Source of the DNA: Enoplolaimus lenunculus
Taxonomy: Eukaryota; Nematoda; Enoplea; Enoplida; Thoracostomopsidae
Assembly (NCBI GenBank): GCA_030248215.1
Contig: JASANG010003884.1
Coordinates: 1 to 64,000, forward strand
Direction of reading: 5' to 3'
Length of the DNA stretch: 64,000 bases
Made by a program: the position numbers and the translations under genes. Shown here piece by piece: positions 10,427 to 23,200 of this stretch (position 1 is its first letter; each line of letters starts with the position of its first letter). The notes below the pieces were generated by a model, which made no database searches, was not told where the DNA came from, and saw nothing but the letters and a program-made list of their open reading frames with translations.

Positions 10427-11296
10427 TTAAACCCGTTTTCTAACGTTCGATACCACAACCGGCAGCGCTCGCGAGTGCACTGAAGTAGCATTCAGTTTAG
10501 ACAAACACTCACCGGTGTCTGACTTTGTCGAGCAATTGCGATTTGGCCCACCGTTTGCATAGCATGAGTCATTTGCTCTTGCATAGCATGAGTCATTTGC
10601 TCCCGCGTACCCATGACACTTTCCCGTCACACCAGGTGGTGTACTGCCATTAAACGTTTCATTATCTGTTGCGTTGTTCGTCAGCCGAAGTGTTGCTGAT
10701 ATGTGTACCGTTCCATTTGATACGTATCCATTATCTGCGTAAATTTTCTCACTCTCTCCGTCATCGTTTTGACCAGCTGAATTAGCAACAACAAATCCGT
10801 TTGGTGTTGTTTTCCGGCAAAGCGTAGGTATTTTCGTTCCCACGCTTCGCTTTGACGTTTCATCACTGTTCGATATGCGTCTGGTCGGCATAAGTCCATT
10901 ACTACAAACTGACGACGAAGCGACGGTAGAACCTAATCGTTGTTCATTTATACCATCAGTTTCATCACTGACCAAATTATTCCCGTGCTTCGACTCAGCA
11001 ACGATGGGAATTTTCGCATGCTCCTCGTTGATATGATCGACATCGTTATCCATGTTCCCACGAAGATGATACGGCACATCACCGTTCGCATATTGCTCAT
11101 TGCCATTACACAAGGGTGACGTCATAGAACGATGCTGTGTAGAATCCAGACGGTCTTCGGTTACTAAATCGTCGTAGCGGTTTGTTAACGGCGGCGAAAA
11201 TACGTCAATGCGCAACAGTCGCATGAACAAAACACAGTTGATAATGTTGAGAGTGATCATTGAGCTAGTGAATAAGGCAAAAAACCATAGTGGAAC
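10427..11296 (-). CDS. TLCD-like gene, last exon (residues 256-544), last membrane segment and long polar tail
   Basis: It starts after TTATTATTTTAG. Residues 256-288 (VPLWFFALFTSSMITLN.. to LLRIDVF) form the final membrane segment, where vertebrate TLCD1 nearly ends. Residues 289-544 are polar and rich in Asn, Ser, Thr and Gly, with many Asn-x-Ser/Thr sequons and no hydrophobic segment. The exon is one open frame ending RKRV then stop. An 8-residue unit is duplicated (GANDSCYA, RANDSCYA; 487-502). No domain is recognised in the tail. It looks disordered, and whether it is luminal or cytosolic is unknown. Confidence 0.88.
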   Translation of the reverse strand, partial: VPLWFFALFTSSMITLNIINCVLFMRLLRIDVFSPPLTNRYDDLVTEDRLDSTQHRSMTSPLCNGNEQYANGDVPYHLRGNMDNDVDHINEEHAKIPIVAESKHGNNLVSDETDGINEQRLGSTVASSSVCSNGLMPTRRISNSDETSKRSVGTKIPTLCRKTTPNGFVVANSAGQNDDGESEKIYADNGYVSNGTVHISATLRLTNNATDNETFNGSTPPGVTGKCHGYAGANDSCYARANDSCYANGGPNRNCSTKSDTGECLSKLNATSVHSRALPVVVSNVRKRV

Positions 11297-14200
11297 CTAA
11301 AATAATAATCACAGTAGCAGCAATAAGTTTGAACTTAAATGTAATATACCAAATACTAATTCTTAGCAAACTTTAGAAAAAGAGCAGTGTTACATATACA
11401 ACGACTAAAAGCCTATAATACTGAGTATCGGCATGCCACTTATACTTGCAGATGTTTCATTCGATTTACTACAAGCATTACACTAGCCATTTCAAAATCC
11501 TCATATGCCGCGTATTAAGCGAAAACATGATAATATACATATTCGCCATTCAAACATGGATAAGGTGCTGTGGCACAATACCGTTTACCGAAACTAAACA
11601 GTAAAACTGCAAACAATTTTATATCAAAATTCCAGTTTAACCACATACATTTCACGCTTAGTTGTTTCAGGCTTCATTTTCCTGCGCATCGTTTTTATTA
11701 AATTAAGATAAAATTAATGGTACATCGACCACAAACAACATTGTTAGAGTTGGCAGCTCTGAAGTACTACTTTTCGCCACCTTCACAGATACTTAACGGA
11801 AAACCCCTACCATGAAAAAAGCTGTACTCGGTAAGGTGGTATTCTAACATCATCTCTCGAAATAAAAAAATACACAGACTTACCTCACGCCAATGCAGCA
11901 CAATTGCGTATGTTTCGATAATCAACGGAATGAATCGAAATACGACGAACGTTGCTATATTCAACGCGATCACAACGTTCAACACCGGATCCGGCCTACG
12001 TCTTCCTATCGTTAGCAACATTTTTCGCGCATGAAGGAATGCCGTGTTGGCCTGAAATAAGAAGCCATTTTTCTAACTGTGTACAGCGCCACGAGTTAGT
12101 TTAGAAATAGGTTTTGAAAAAAAAACTGCGGCTGTATGAACTATTTGACAATAACATTGTAAAAGTCGAAAAGAACAAATCATTTGGTGTACCAAAATGA
12201 CAGCTGTTTTCCGTTGCCGGGCTTTGAAAATTTTTCCATGTTTGAGCTTCTTATGACCTACTGTGATCATTCCACATCAAAATTTAAATTTTTAAAATTA
12301 TTTCCATTTTTTTTACAAAGAAATTGTTGCCAACAGGTTAACAATTTTTGCGCTATTCAGCGCAGCTCGGCGATTTGAGTTGAATGCTGTTTATTGCTAT
12401 TTGATCACTAACGTATAAGTTATGATCAAATAACTGTTTTACCAACGGTTTGAGAAGGCGCCAAATCAATTATTTGTCCACAACACGTGAACTAGTGATC
12501 AGATAACAATAAAATTAACAGCATTGACTCAGCTCGCAGCCCCTAGAATACCTTATCACTTGAGGACCTCTAAAAATAAAATTTTCCAGTTTAATGTGAA
12601 ATAATTATGATGGTAAGTACAAATATTACAAAAATATCCAAAATCTAACCATTTGTGAGCAAACGCCGGCCAGCGAAAAAAATAAGTTTTGCGTTCGATT
12701 AACCCTTTCTCACATGAATATTCTCAATTTCATATGAGATGTAATTTCAAGGTAAGATTCGATCCCTAGTCTCACGGGTGCGAGGCGTTTACGATGACCA
12801 CTGAGCTATATGAGCTTGACGCTCGAGCCCTATTAGGCTATCACGTCTTGTGGAGATTTTGCACTGCGCATATATGTTATAAATGTTCAACACTGCTCAC
12901 TGTCTGTGTATTGCTCGTACATTATTGTATTTAGTTGCTCATAGTATACTCTATGAGTGAAAGGGTTAAATCCTCGATGCAACGCGCTAACAATCACCTG
13001 CTTGTTAGAATTCAAATTATGCCTTCACAAAAACAGCACAATGAACTAAACTAAATCAGTACATGATTTTTTGGCCGAACATCAACAGTTTGTGGTCACG
13101 GCAAAGTAAAGCGAATTTGTAACCGAATCTGCTAAACAATGGTATCATCTCACTGACCTCTATACTCATTGCAATCACGTGATAGCCAATACAGTGTATA
13201 TTAGTGATTGTATACATCGCGGACACGATAATCTGAAACATAAACGGGATAACAAATAAAGAAAAAATACTAAACAATTCATAGCGTTTACCACCGTTAA
13301 CCCAACATATATATATAGATGGTACGACACAAATTGCAACGCGGGGATATATATTCTGCTACAGCAAAGTGTTTGCACTCCATAAGTATATGTTCGTATA
13401 TACATCTTCTCTTAGATGCAGCAAAATACCCAATTTCAGTATTGAAGAGTTTTGGGCACGACGAACTTAAATAGGATATTTGTTTTTGGGTAGGAAATTT
13501 AAAGATAGCGTTTAGAAATTGGAACACTTAAAAATTAATTAGCTACACGTTAATTAGCATGATACATATGCCAACACAATATTTGAGTGCATTTATTTCT
13601 ATAAACATTGGTTTTGCAGTTGTATTATGTCGCTTAAAATTTTCTATATTTGCAATTTAGTAACATACTGGCTGAGTTTCTGAAATCTTACTTAAGAATT
13701 TACTTAAGTTATACTTAAGTAATTGCTTAAGTCGCCGACTTAAGTAAATACTTAACTTTTCGAACAAAAACAGATAAACGCCAAATGTGAGCCATTGTCA
13801 TAACAAAAAAGCAATAGTTCTGGTTTATATTAAGAAGGTACAATGACTCTACAGTTTCAGTTAGACCAATGTTAGTATGCCTGAGCTGTTAATCTGTAAT
13901 ACATCAAATTTAGCCAGCGACTTAAGTCTTATACTTTTAAAAACGACAAAATGGTTAAGTAATTACTTAGCAGGCACTTGAGTACTAAGTCGTACTTAAG
14001 TAGGGTTTCAGCAACCCAGCCAATGTCTAATTAGCATATTAACTATTTCCATTATTGCATTTGAGCTTATTGTCAGTAAGTGGGTCCGAGCTTGACTCAT
14101 TACGTGTAATACAATACCACCACGACAGGTACCAGGCAGTATTAAATTAATGTGATTATGTTTAACGTTTCGTTGAAATATGTATTACTAAAATATGCGG

Positions 14201-17200
14201 CTCCGATACGTATTGTTGGTATCCTGTTGACGCCTGCAAACTAGAGTAATTATTTAAATAGCACGTTAGGCACACATTTTGCAATCTTGTAAGCACGATC
14301 TCTTCAATTATTCAAAAGTAAAATTTTTCTAGTATTGTAATCGATTCATTAAAGCTGGAACACCCCACATACGTATTTTGGGCAGCGTTCCAACAGATTT
14401 TTGTTTACGTGACGTACGCAAACTGAGACAGTATGCATTGAGAATATCTATTGTTTCGGATGTGTTTTATACATCTGCACAATGGCGGATCCATGGGGTG
14501 GCCACCCCGGCCGTGGCCCCCCAACAAGATCTCGACAAAAATTATGTACTGTCAATTTTTGTTCTTCGTTGTGCCGATAATAGTAGTTTTAACTCACTCA
14601 AAAACAGAAACAGATGGAACTGAAGCTGTTCAAAACTGAATTGGCTTCCGAATCCGAGCCTTTAAATTTGTGTCTGTTTGAAATCAAATCTGAACTTATG
14701 TTGCCACCCTGTTGTTTAGATCTAAATCGCGTTGATGCGTTAGTTTTATTTGTGATTTATCTCTTGAACCAACGTAAAGAAGTCAGTTTTGTGACAATAG
14801 TCTTGGTCTGTGTGTGGGTAAAAAATATGTTTATTAATACCGTTGAAATTTTGCCCCCCCCCATTGTGAGATGCTGGATCCGCCACTGCATCTGCAAACA
14901 ACTACAGCTTTTCAAAAAGCAGTTATTTTAATTTCGCACACTTAAATTTATTTGAGGGCCCAAGCAACAATTTAGTCTAGGGCCGAGGAAGCCTTAGTCC
15001 AGTTGCACATATGTGCAACTCCGTTTACTAGCAATTATAATTGCCATCAAACTCTAAATGCTGTCACTACATAACCCCTATTTCATTTTTTAAGTTTTAT
15101 ATAATAGAACTCAAACAAATTTATCTCCCGAGCATACTTTTGTTTACTGTTATAGCATTAAGAAGAAAACGCATTGCTAAACTAAATGTAGTGTATTGAA
15201 AGTATATACTTTAGAGTATATACATAACGCAAAAAATGGAAGTAACAGTCTACATATATAACTAGGTTAGAGTTAACATGCAGTCACTTGATGTATACCC
15301 AACACGCCAATGTTTAGCACACAAATACATATATGTAACACATTTACATTAAAATTTCAATCTTCACATTTTTTATAGTCAATTAAATTTCTAATACTTG
15401 AAACTCTTTTATTTACATTTTATGATATTTTTAAGCTTGCGAAAATTCGGTACTTGTTCACTTTCCGCATACTAATGTTTAATTCGATAAAAAGCGAAAT
15501 TTTTTAAACATTAGCATAAGCCAAATCTTAACCCTAAAATCGAAGCTTATTTTATTAATCATGCCATCATTATATGCGGGTGGGGGAAGTGAACAACTTA
15601 TCAAAATATTCCATTCAGAAAAAAGATTCATTTCTAATTTTCTCCTGTTGCATTTTATAAACGGACAAAAAAGTAAGCCAGAAAACAGCCACCTAAATTT
15701 CAATTCAGATAAGTACTAATCTCATTTCCAAACAGATAGTGACTGCACAAACTAAACATATCGCCAACAATATATATCTTCTAATGACCACATTTTTGCA
15801 ACAAAATTTACATCCGTGAAAAGCAACCGAGTATCTTGGCTTCAAACTTCCTGTATAATTTTGTATTTAATTGTTATTACGACTATTCCGGTGAAGATTT
15901 TGACGTCATCTCATTACATTGAGTTACGGACCCAGGGGATTCTTCGATGCCTGTGAACCATTGTCGTATTAATCAAAGATATTTTGCCAAATGAAAAATG
16001 AAACACTTCCGCACTGACAACGTCAGTCGAGTGTATACGTCAACGTCACAGTATCCATCTCAGCTACTACTTGCTGATGCTATCGAGCTAGTTTATACCG
16101 CTTCTTTACGTCTTTATGGTCCCTCATCTAATATTTTTCGCGTTTTTGTGTGTTCGGTACTTCCCGATTTGTAACGCTTTAAATTTTTCCTCAATCCACA
16201 CCTAACATTATAATTATCCTAAAACGTTTTTCACCTTTGTTTCCTAGGAATTTAAAAACAATCACGAGCATGCTTTAAGTGTTTCCGCCAAGAAGTATAG
16301 CAGTTATGAAATTTCACATATATTGTCAGTCATACCTGCTATCTGGTAGACAAATATTAATCAAATAGCGATAAACAAAAGAACACAATTGCCAAAATTA
16401 TCACCCACATAAACAAAATGTTAAACCCTTATCTACTGCTTTTGTTGGCAACAAAAGCAGCATCCACAGCCTAAGACATTGTTTTTCAGAGTTGTGTCAT
16501 TTAAGTATAAATACCCGGACACGGAATTTTTCCACGAGAATATCCGGAATATCCGAATTCAAGTCGAAGAGTTGCAACTAGCGTTCAAAGCGTAATTGGA
16601 TTATACCAGAATCGGAATCGTAACTTCAAATTTTGTGACTATATACATAATTTTTATTAACAAATATAACATTGGTTTAAGGAGTCTGTTGGCTGGCAAC
16701 AGTTCTCAAAAACGTCGCATGAACAAATTGGCAAATCATTTGTTGGTTGTGTAAACCTAAACTACAATCAGTTATTGATAAGTTAACACATCGAAAACAA
16801 TTTAATAGATCAATGATGCAGAATGTTTACGAAACATATCTCAATAAATAGGCCTAAAATTAAAATGTCCCAATTCCGATTGATTGTACAAACGGAATCG
16901 GAACTCGTTTTGAATAGGACTTCTAATCGGAATTTCGCTTGCAACATTTAAAAATGAATACCAGGACCCCGAAATTTTCAGTGAAAATAATCCAAATAAG
17001 CGGAATATCTAAACCTGACCTCAGACCCGGAAACAACTCTAATTTAAGGTCGCTATAAGCCACCGTTCCAACGCAATTCCCGCAAACAAGCGATTCATGT
17101 CCCTGTTTCGACATTGTAAAATGTAGGAACAAGAATTTTTTACCGTATTGCGCCAAACCGTTGACACATTAAAAAATTTTATATTGCCCAATTGCTAGTT

Positions 17201-20200
17201 AAAATGAATTCCTTTCATCTCGTTTTTAATTCATGTCCATGTTTCCAACGAAATTTAGTTCCTGTCGAAACTCCCCTGTTTGTATAACACGATGTATAAA
17301 ATTCTATATTTCATAAAAATGCTCAAAGCCAACGTTAATTCAAAATTTCTATCGGCGCTAAGAGTATTGATTAATGAAGTCTCAATAGAAATATCGTCAT
17401 AGGATCACGATTCTAAGACGGGGCCTTTGGTTAGTTTTGAGTCTCGAAAATTGTTTAATCGCGCAAAACGCACATTTAGGAGGCTAACAGCCACCTCAAC
17501 ACGACACTGGAGCCCGTAAGAGCGGGTTATTTTTTGGCAATTAATATAGGTGGTGTACGGCCCAGGGCTTATACGCACGACTCTTCCTATATATAATACT
17601 CAAAATCTGTCAGCTGACAACAATTCATTGTTTTTGGAAATTTATAGTTCGTCGGTCCTCACGTAACATTTCTTTCAAGCTGCTAATTATTATACGCTTG
17701 CGTACGTGGTTTGTGATTCATATAGAAATGTCAAAAATTTTTCACATACCACAGTGTTCAATACATGCAGGAGCTAGGTGGTTAACATTAGATAAATACT
17801 AGATATTGGCTGGGTTTCTGAAACCCTACTTACGCATGACTTAGTACTTAACTATGTGCTAGCCATTTTGTCGTTTTTAAAAGCGTACTTGAGTTAAGTA
17901 AATACTTCAGTCACGGACTAAATTTGATAAATTACAGAGACTAAATTTGATAAATTACAGAGTAATAGTTCAAGTTAACTCGTGATACCTCATTAATATA
18001 AAGTAAAACTATAGCTTTTGTGTTATGATCGTTTCTCGCATCTGTCGTTTATTTGTAATTGCTCAATAAGTTAAGTATTTACTTAAGTCGGTAACTTAAG
18101 TAATTACATAAGTGTAACTTAAGTGAATACTGTAGTAATATTGAGGAAACCCAGCCAATATTCCATAAAGGATCCCATCCTAGCACAGCCAACACAAATG
18201 TATATAAACTGTTTAACTATTGTGAATCCTTATATATACGTAAGTTCAAAAAATTTTACTATTGATATATTCAATACGAGCTTGTCTCGAGCTAATTTGG
18301 TGCTCGGCATTGTGCAACCGCATTTCCGGTTGCAGCAAAAAAATGGACCTTCAACCCGAATTCTATATGTTTTAGTATGCGATTGCACTCTGGCAACCGA
18401 TACAAATATTGTAAACAATGTGTAAGCATCTTTCTTAATGGCTCGAACCAAAACAACTGAAATTTTTAGCTACCATTTTTCGAAAAGTTGATAGTCAGAC
18501 CAAGCGAGCCTTGGCCTCATTAAAAATAACGATATCTGTCCGCAGCAAAAAAAAATGTTGCGATATCTTCCCTACACAAAACGTCACAAATATTTTACAT
18601 TTTTTTCGGTATACGTACAATAAAAACAAAAATTGTCCAAATTGGACACACAAATTTGCTATTACAAAATAATGGTTTAATAAAATTTTTATAACACAAT
18701 TAAGAAAAACTTCCAAAAAAAATGTATATTTCATATATTCCTGTAGTCATATCGCATCAACAGAACGCAACCGCCAGCTGTAAACCCTTCGATATGCGGT
18801 TCCGGTTTTGGTTATCATTTGGTCAAAATTAGTCGTCATCAGACGGCGATTTCGAAATGCAGTATAATTATAAACGATACTTGTTGGGTTTGGTCTTAGG
18901 CCTAAACACACGTTCGCTTTGTGTGGTGATGGAGACTTTATGTGAAGAAGAAGAAGAAGTAAAAAAAACTTTCTATGAACCTACCGACTATCGAATGTCG
19001 CGGTAAACGGAAAAGTTCCATTATATAGCAATTCAAACCATTTTACGTATATATGTGTATATTTCATTTCCAATGTATTCCGGCATTACATGCTGAGGTA
19101 CGGATAGCATATCCATAAGCCATGTTTTACTTTAATTTTGTCTTTTTATCTGGTTTCAATTAACCACAAATATTCCCAGTTCAGGGTGCAACCGGAATTC
19201 CGGTTCCGGCATTTTTTCACCTTCCGGTTCCGGTTCCGGTAAATTTTTACGGGAGTTAAAAGTTCCGGTATTATAATCTGGCCGTTTTCTTAACTTCGCT
19301 AAATTTTAAGAATCTCTTTTGAAAGCAACTTGTAGTCCGAATAAAAGCCATTGATGGGGATTTCACTTCAGTCGATGATGAAAATCTAAAATACACCAAA
19401 TAAAATAAATAACTATGTTCGACTAAGGTTATTTCATAAATAATAGAGCAAAAAATAAGATTAAAACGACATATTTGGTGAAATGCATTTTTCACTTTCC
19501 GGTTCTGGTAAATTGTAATTCCGGTTGCATCCTGTCCCAGTTATCACAATACGAAATAATAGAAGGAATATATATTCGTACACAAAAAGAGGTGATCCCT
19601 ACTGCATAGGTACATTAATAGTTTTATAAGAGTTGTAAAAAACAATTTTTTATAAATACGTAGCATTGCATTTTTTTACATTTTATCAAAAGACAAACTG
19701 CAAAAAATAGCAAATTTTTCAAGCGAGCAAAACGCGAGTCCTGTTTCAGTTGTTAGCCTTCCCAAAATTATTGATGTTGTGTTGTTATGAATGCGTTGCA
19801 CATGGCCGTACGCACAAATATCCACGGTCGCAACTATTGGGTCAAAGGGTCGGGGAAGGAGGTACATATGCCTTTGCCTTTACAATCATCGTTGCTTCTC
19901 CTAGCTTGAAATTCTTTCGACAGTATTACACGAGATTCTTTACGTTAGAAAAACTTTCTTTCTTGTCCTCTCGGCTACTGTTATCGCACCTCTCATCAAT
20001 CATTTCACGGTTACAAGACTGACTATCTGTGAATTTCAAAAATTTATTCACATTATCACACTAAATGCACAGCATCGTCTGAAAAAGTTTTCCTTGAGGC
20101 AAAACAGAAATAAAAACTTCAAATTGTCTTTAATTCAATTTTTACAATTTTCGATGAGTTTTCTTGAAACAAGTTGTAATGCAGCCGCAGACAGAAATGT

Positions 20201-23200
20201 TGGTATAAATCGATCAGCCAACTAATTCGCTGACAAATTAAGTGTAACATAAAACACTTCCATTTATTTCCGTATTGGCCAATGTATAGAACAGGGCCGG
20301 AACAGTAGTATAAGCATATTTCTAGGCCTAAGCCCTGTTCCGGTAAATTTTTACCGGAATTCTAAATTTCCGTATTAAATTTTGGTCGGTGGAAATTAAT
20401 TTATTTTACCAAAAAATTACGATAGACATTAAGTCTATTTCATTCGTATAGCATATAAATCTTGACAATCGCCGAAAATAAACCTTATATATACATGGAA
20501 ATATAAGATATTGTGCTGCGATTGCATTTCTGGGAAAGTCAACAACTGGCAGTGCCGTTAAATCTAGCCAACAGTTCATTTTTTGTACGACTCAAATACA
20601 CAAGCAATGCACATATCTATATAGATCTCAAATATCCGGTTGACATCCAGTTCCGGCTACAAATTTACTAGTCCGGAACTATATCCATACGTATATTTAG
20701 AAGGTTATTATACAGCCGCTAAAAGTGTTTTTTCTTGTCCCTGCACATGTTTCAGTCGGCAATATAACCCCTATATTACTTTTGTTGTTTAAGCTCCTGT
20801 ATTTCTCCCGTTCTAAACGACCCTGTTACACATTATTAAATGTACCGACCTAGATCCTCACTACAAAAAATATATATAATATGCATTGATACCTCCGATC
20901 GATATCTTTTCCCTTGGTACAGGCAACTAGCCATCTACAGATAGGCAGCTCAGCACCACCAGATAACATCAACATTTATATACATATTTCCCGGTAACCA
21001 AACCACTAGTTCCGATCTATCGAAACACGAACCAGCTAAAATAACAAACTAAATTACATTAGTGCCACTAGTTGGAATACTCGCACTTAACTAGACTTGT
21101 TTAGTTTACGTATCGACAAACATACATACAAACACACATATTATACTAAACACAGTACATTACGTATACATCCAGTTGTATAGAATGTTGTAATAAGCCC
21201 CATTCTCACGTGCAAGTTTTTGCAGCGAGAACTCGCAGCTGCAACTTATACGAAATAGTTGCAGCTGCAAGTATTTTCAAAGAAACATTCTGATTGACCA
21301 ATCAAACTGCAGGTGCAAGAAATTCAAGTGACTTTCAACAGCGTTCACAGGTGCGAATTAAATAAAATAGCATGAACTCCAGTGTATAATTTGCAGCTGC
21401 AAGAACATCAAAGCTGCTTTGTGACCAAACTTGCGCATGCAAGTTGCACGTGCAAGTTTTAGCTGTCAAAACTTGTACGTGTGAATAGGGCTTTAGTTAT
21501 CTATGAATCCCTCAATCAAACGTCTCACTATGATTGAATGTTTAAAAAGTATACCGACACTAACTAATATTGTTCTATTTAGTTTGGTAAATACTACATA
21601 CCTCTATCACTTGATGACAAACAAACAAACGCAACAAACCACAACATCGGGCAACAACTAGACCAGAACTAATTACCACAATTATACTAAACATGAACAG
21701 GAGACACAACTTTGCAATAATCAATAAAATATTTTCACATTTTGTTTGCAAGTTCCAGCTATAATATGTAGCCATTAACGACGCCAAAACAACTGAACGT
21801 AAATAATTTTTACTACGAATACCAGGGTGCAACCGGAATTACAATTTACCGGAACCGGAATTTGAAAATTTTACCGGAACCGGAAAGTGAAAAATGCATT
21901 TCACCAAAAATTTCATTTTAATATTATTTTTCTCTATTACTTATGAAACAACCTTAGTCGAACATAGGTATTTATTATATTTGTTGCATTTTAGATTTTC
22001 ATCATCGACTGAAGTGAAATCCACCATCGATGGCTTATATTCGGAGTACAAGTGGCTCTCAAAAGAGATTCTTAAAAATTTGCAAAGTTAAGAAAACGGC
22101 CAAATTATAATACCGGAATTTTTAAATCCGGTAAAAATTTACCGGAATCGGAACCGGAAGGTGAAAGAATGCCGGAACCGGAATTCCGGTTGCACCCTGA
22201 CGAATACGTATCGATATAACGACTCCTGTGCAATTTAACCAACAGGAAGGGTGGCGTAGCCAGCGGGAGTGTAAGATGTCGAACCCCCGTAATACTTTGT
22301 ATAACAATTTTCATATACGGTCCCGATGTGCACTACAAGAAACGCCTTCGAAATTTTAGTAGGACGCAACCTGCTCAAAATCCTGGCTACGCCCATGCTC
22401 ACAGGTTCACGTCTGTATATACTAATGTCATACTCAGACTTAGAATTAGGTTCAGGAAAAGGCGTACCCAATCCTTTGTCAAAGGCGTTCGAGCATAAGC
22501 CTTAATGCTAGGCTAAGTGTCAACAACCTAAATTACCAATCAGCAAAACATATATTTTCCTACAATAATTATGTAAGCAATGCTACATACCACTGTCTAA
22601 ACATTAGCACTTTGACGGTGACAATCTACCCAGTCGAGGTCGTTATGGTTGAAGCGAGAAGTCAAAATTTAACCACATTTACTAACAAGATTCATGTTTT
22701 GTCTTGTCCGGGATCTATTACGATGATTTGATGGTTTCAAATTTACACCAGGACCGTAACCAGCGTTAGAAAACAGCGGCATTTGATGAATTAATTTAAC
22801 AAACTTACAAGCAGGGCTAAAAAATATTGCTCGAAAAAGCCACCAATTTTTTGAGGCCCCTAAATTTTTGAGTGTACACCATCAATGAGTACTGTCACTT
22901 ATTCAGACAGTAATTCAGCACGTCTATCGATAAACAGCGTTGATATTCGTACTTTTGTTCTTATACGTTGCGTACCCATTGACTATGGTTTTATACCGAA
23001 AACAACTTGATGACAATGTTATGCACAACTATTTGCAGCGGCGAATCCAGAAATTTCTGATTGGGGGAAGCTGTCCTATACATACCTGTGAAAAAAAATT
23101 CGCGAACGAAGGGAGCGAGAATCCAAACGCATTTTTAGTGCTAAACCTAAATACAAAAATCTTCTCTCGATCCCTGTGGACAGGGCTAAGCATCAGTGGG

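Noticed and set aside
14378-14931. Cluster of overlapping plus-strand frames of 62-105 codons
   Set aside because: They mostly read through the hAT-like MITE at 14480-14888, share no homology and disagree in frame.
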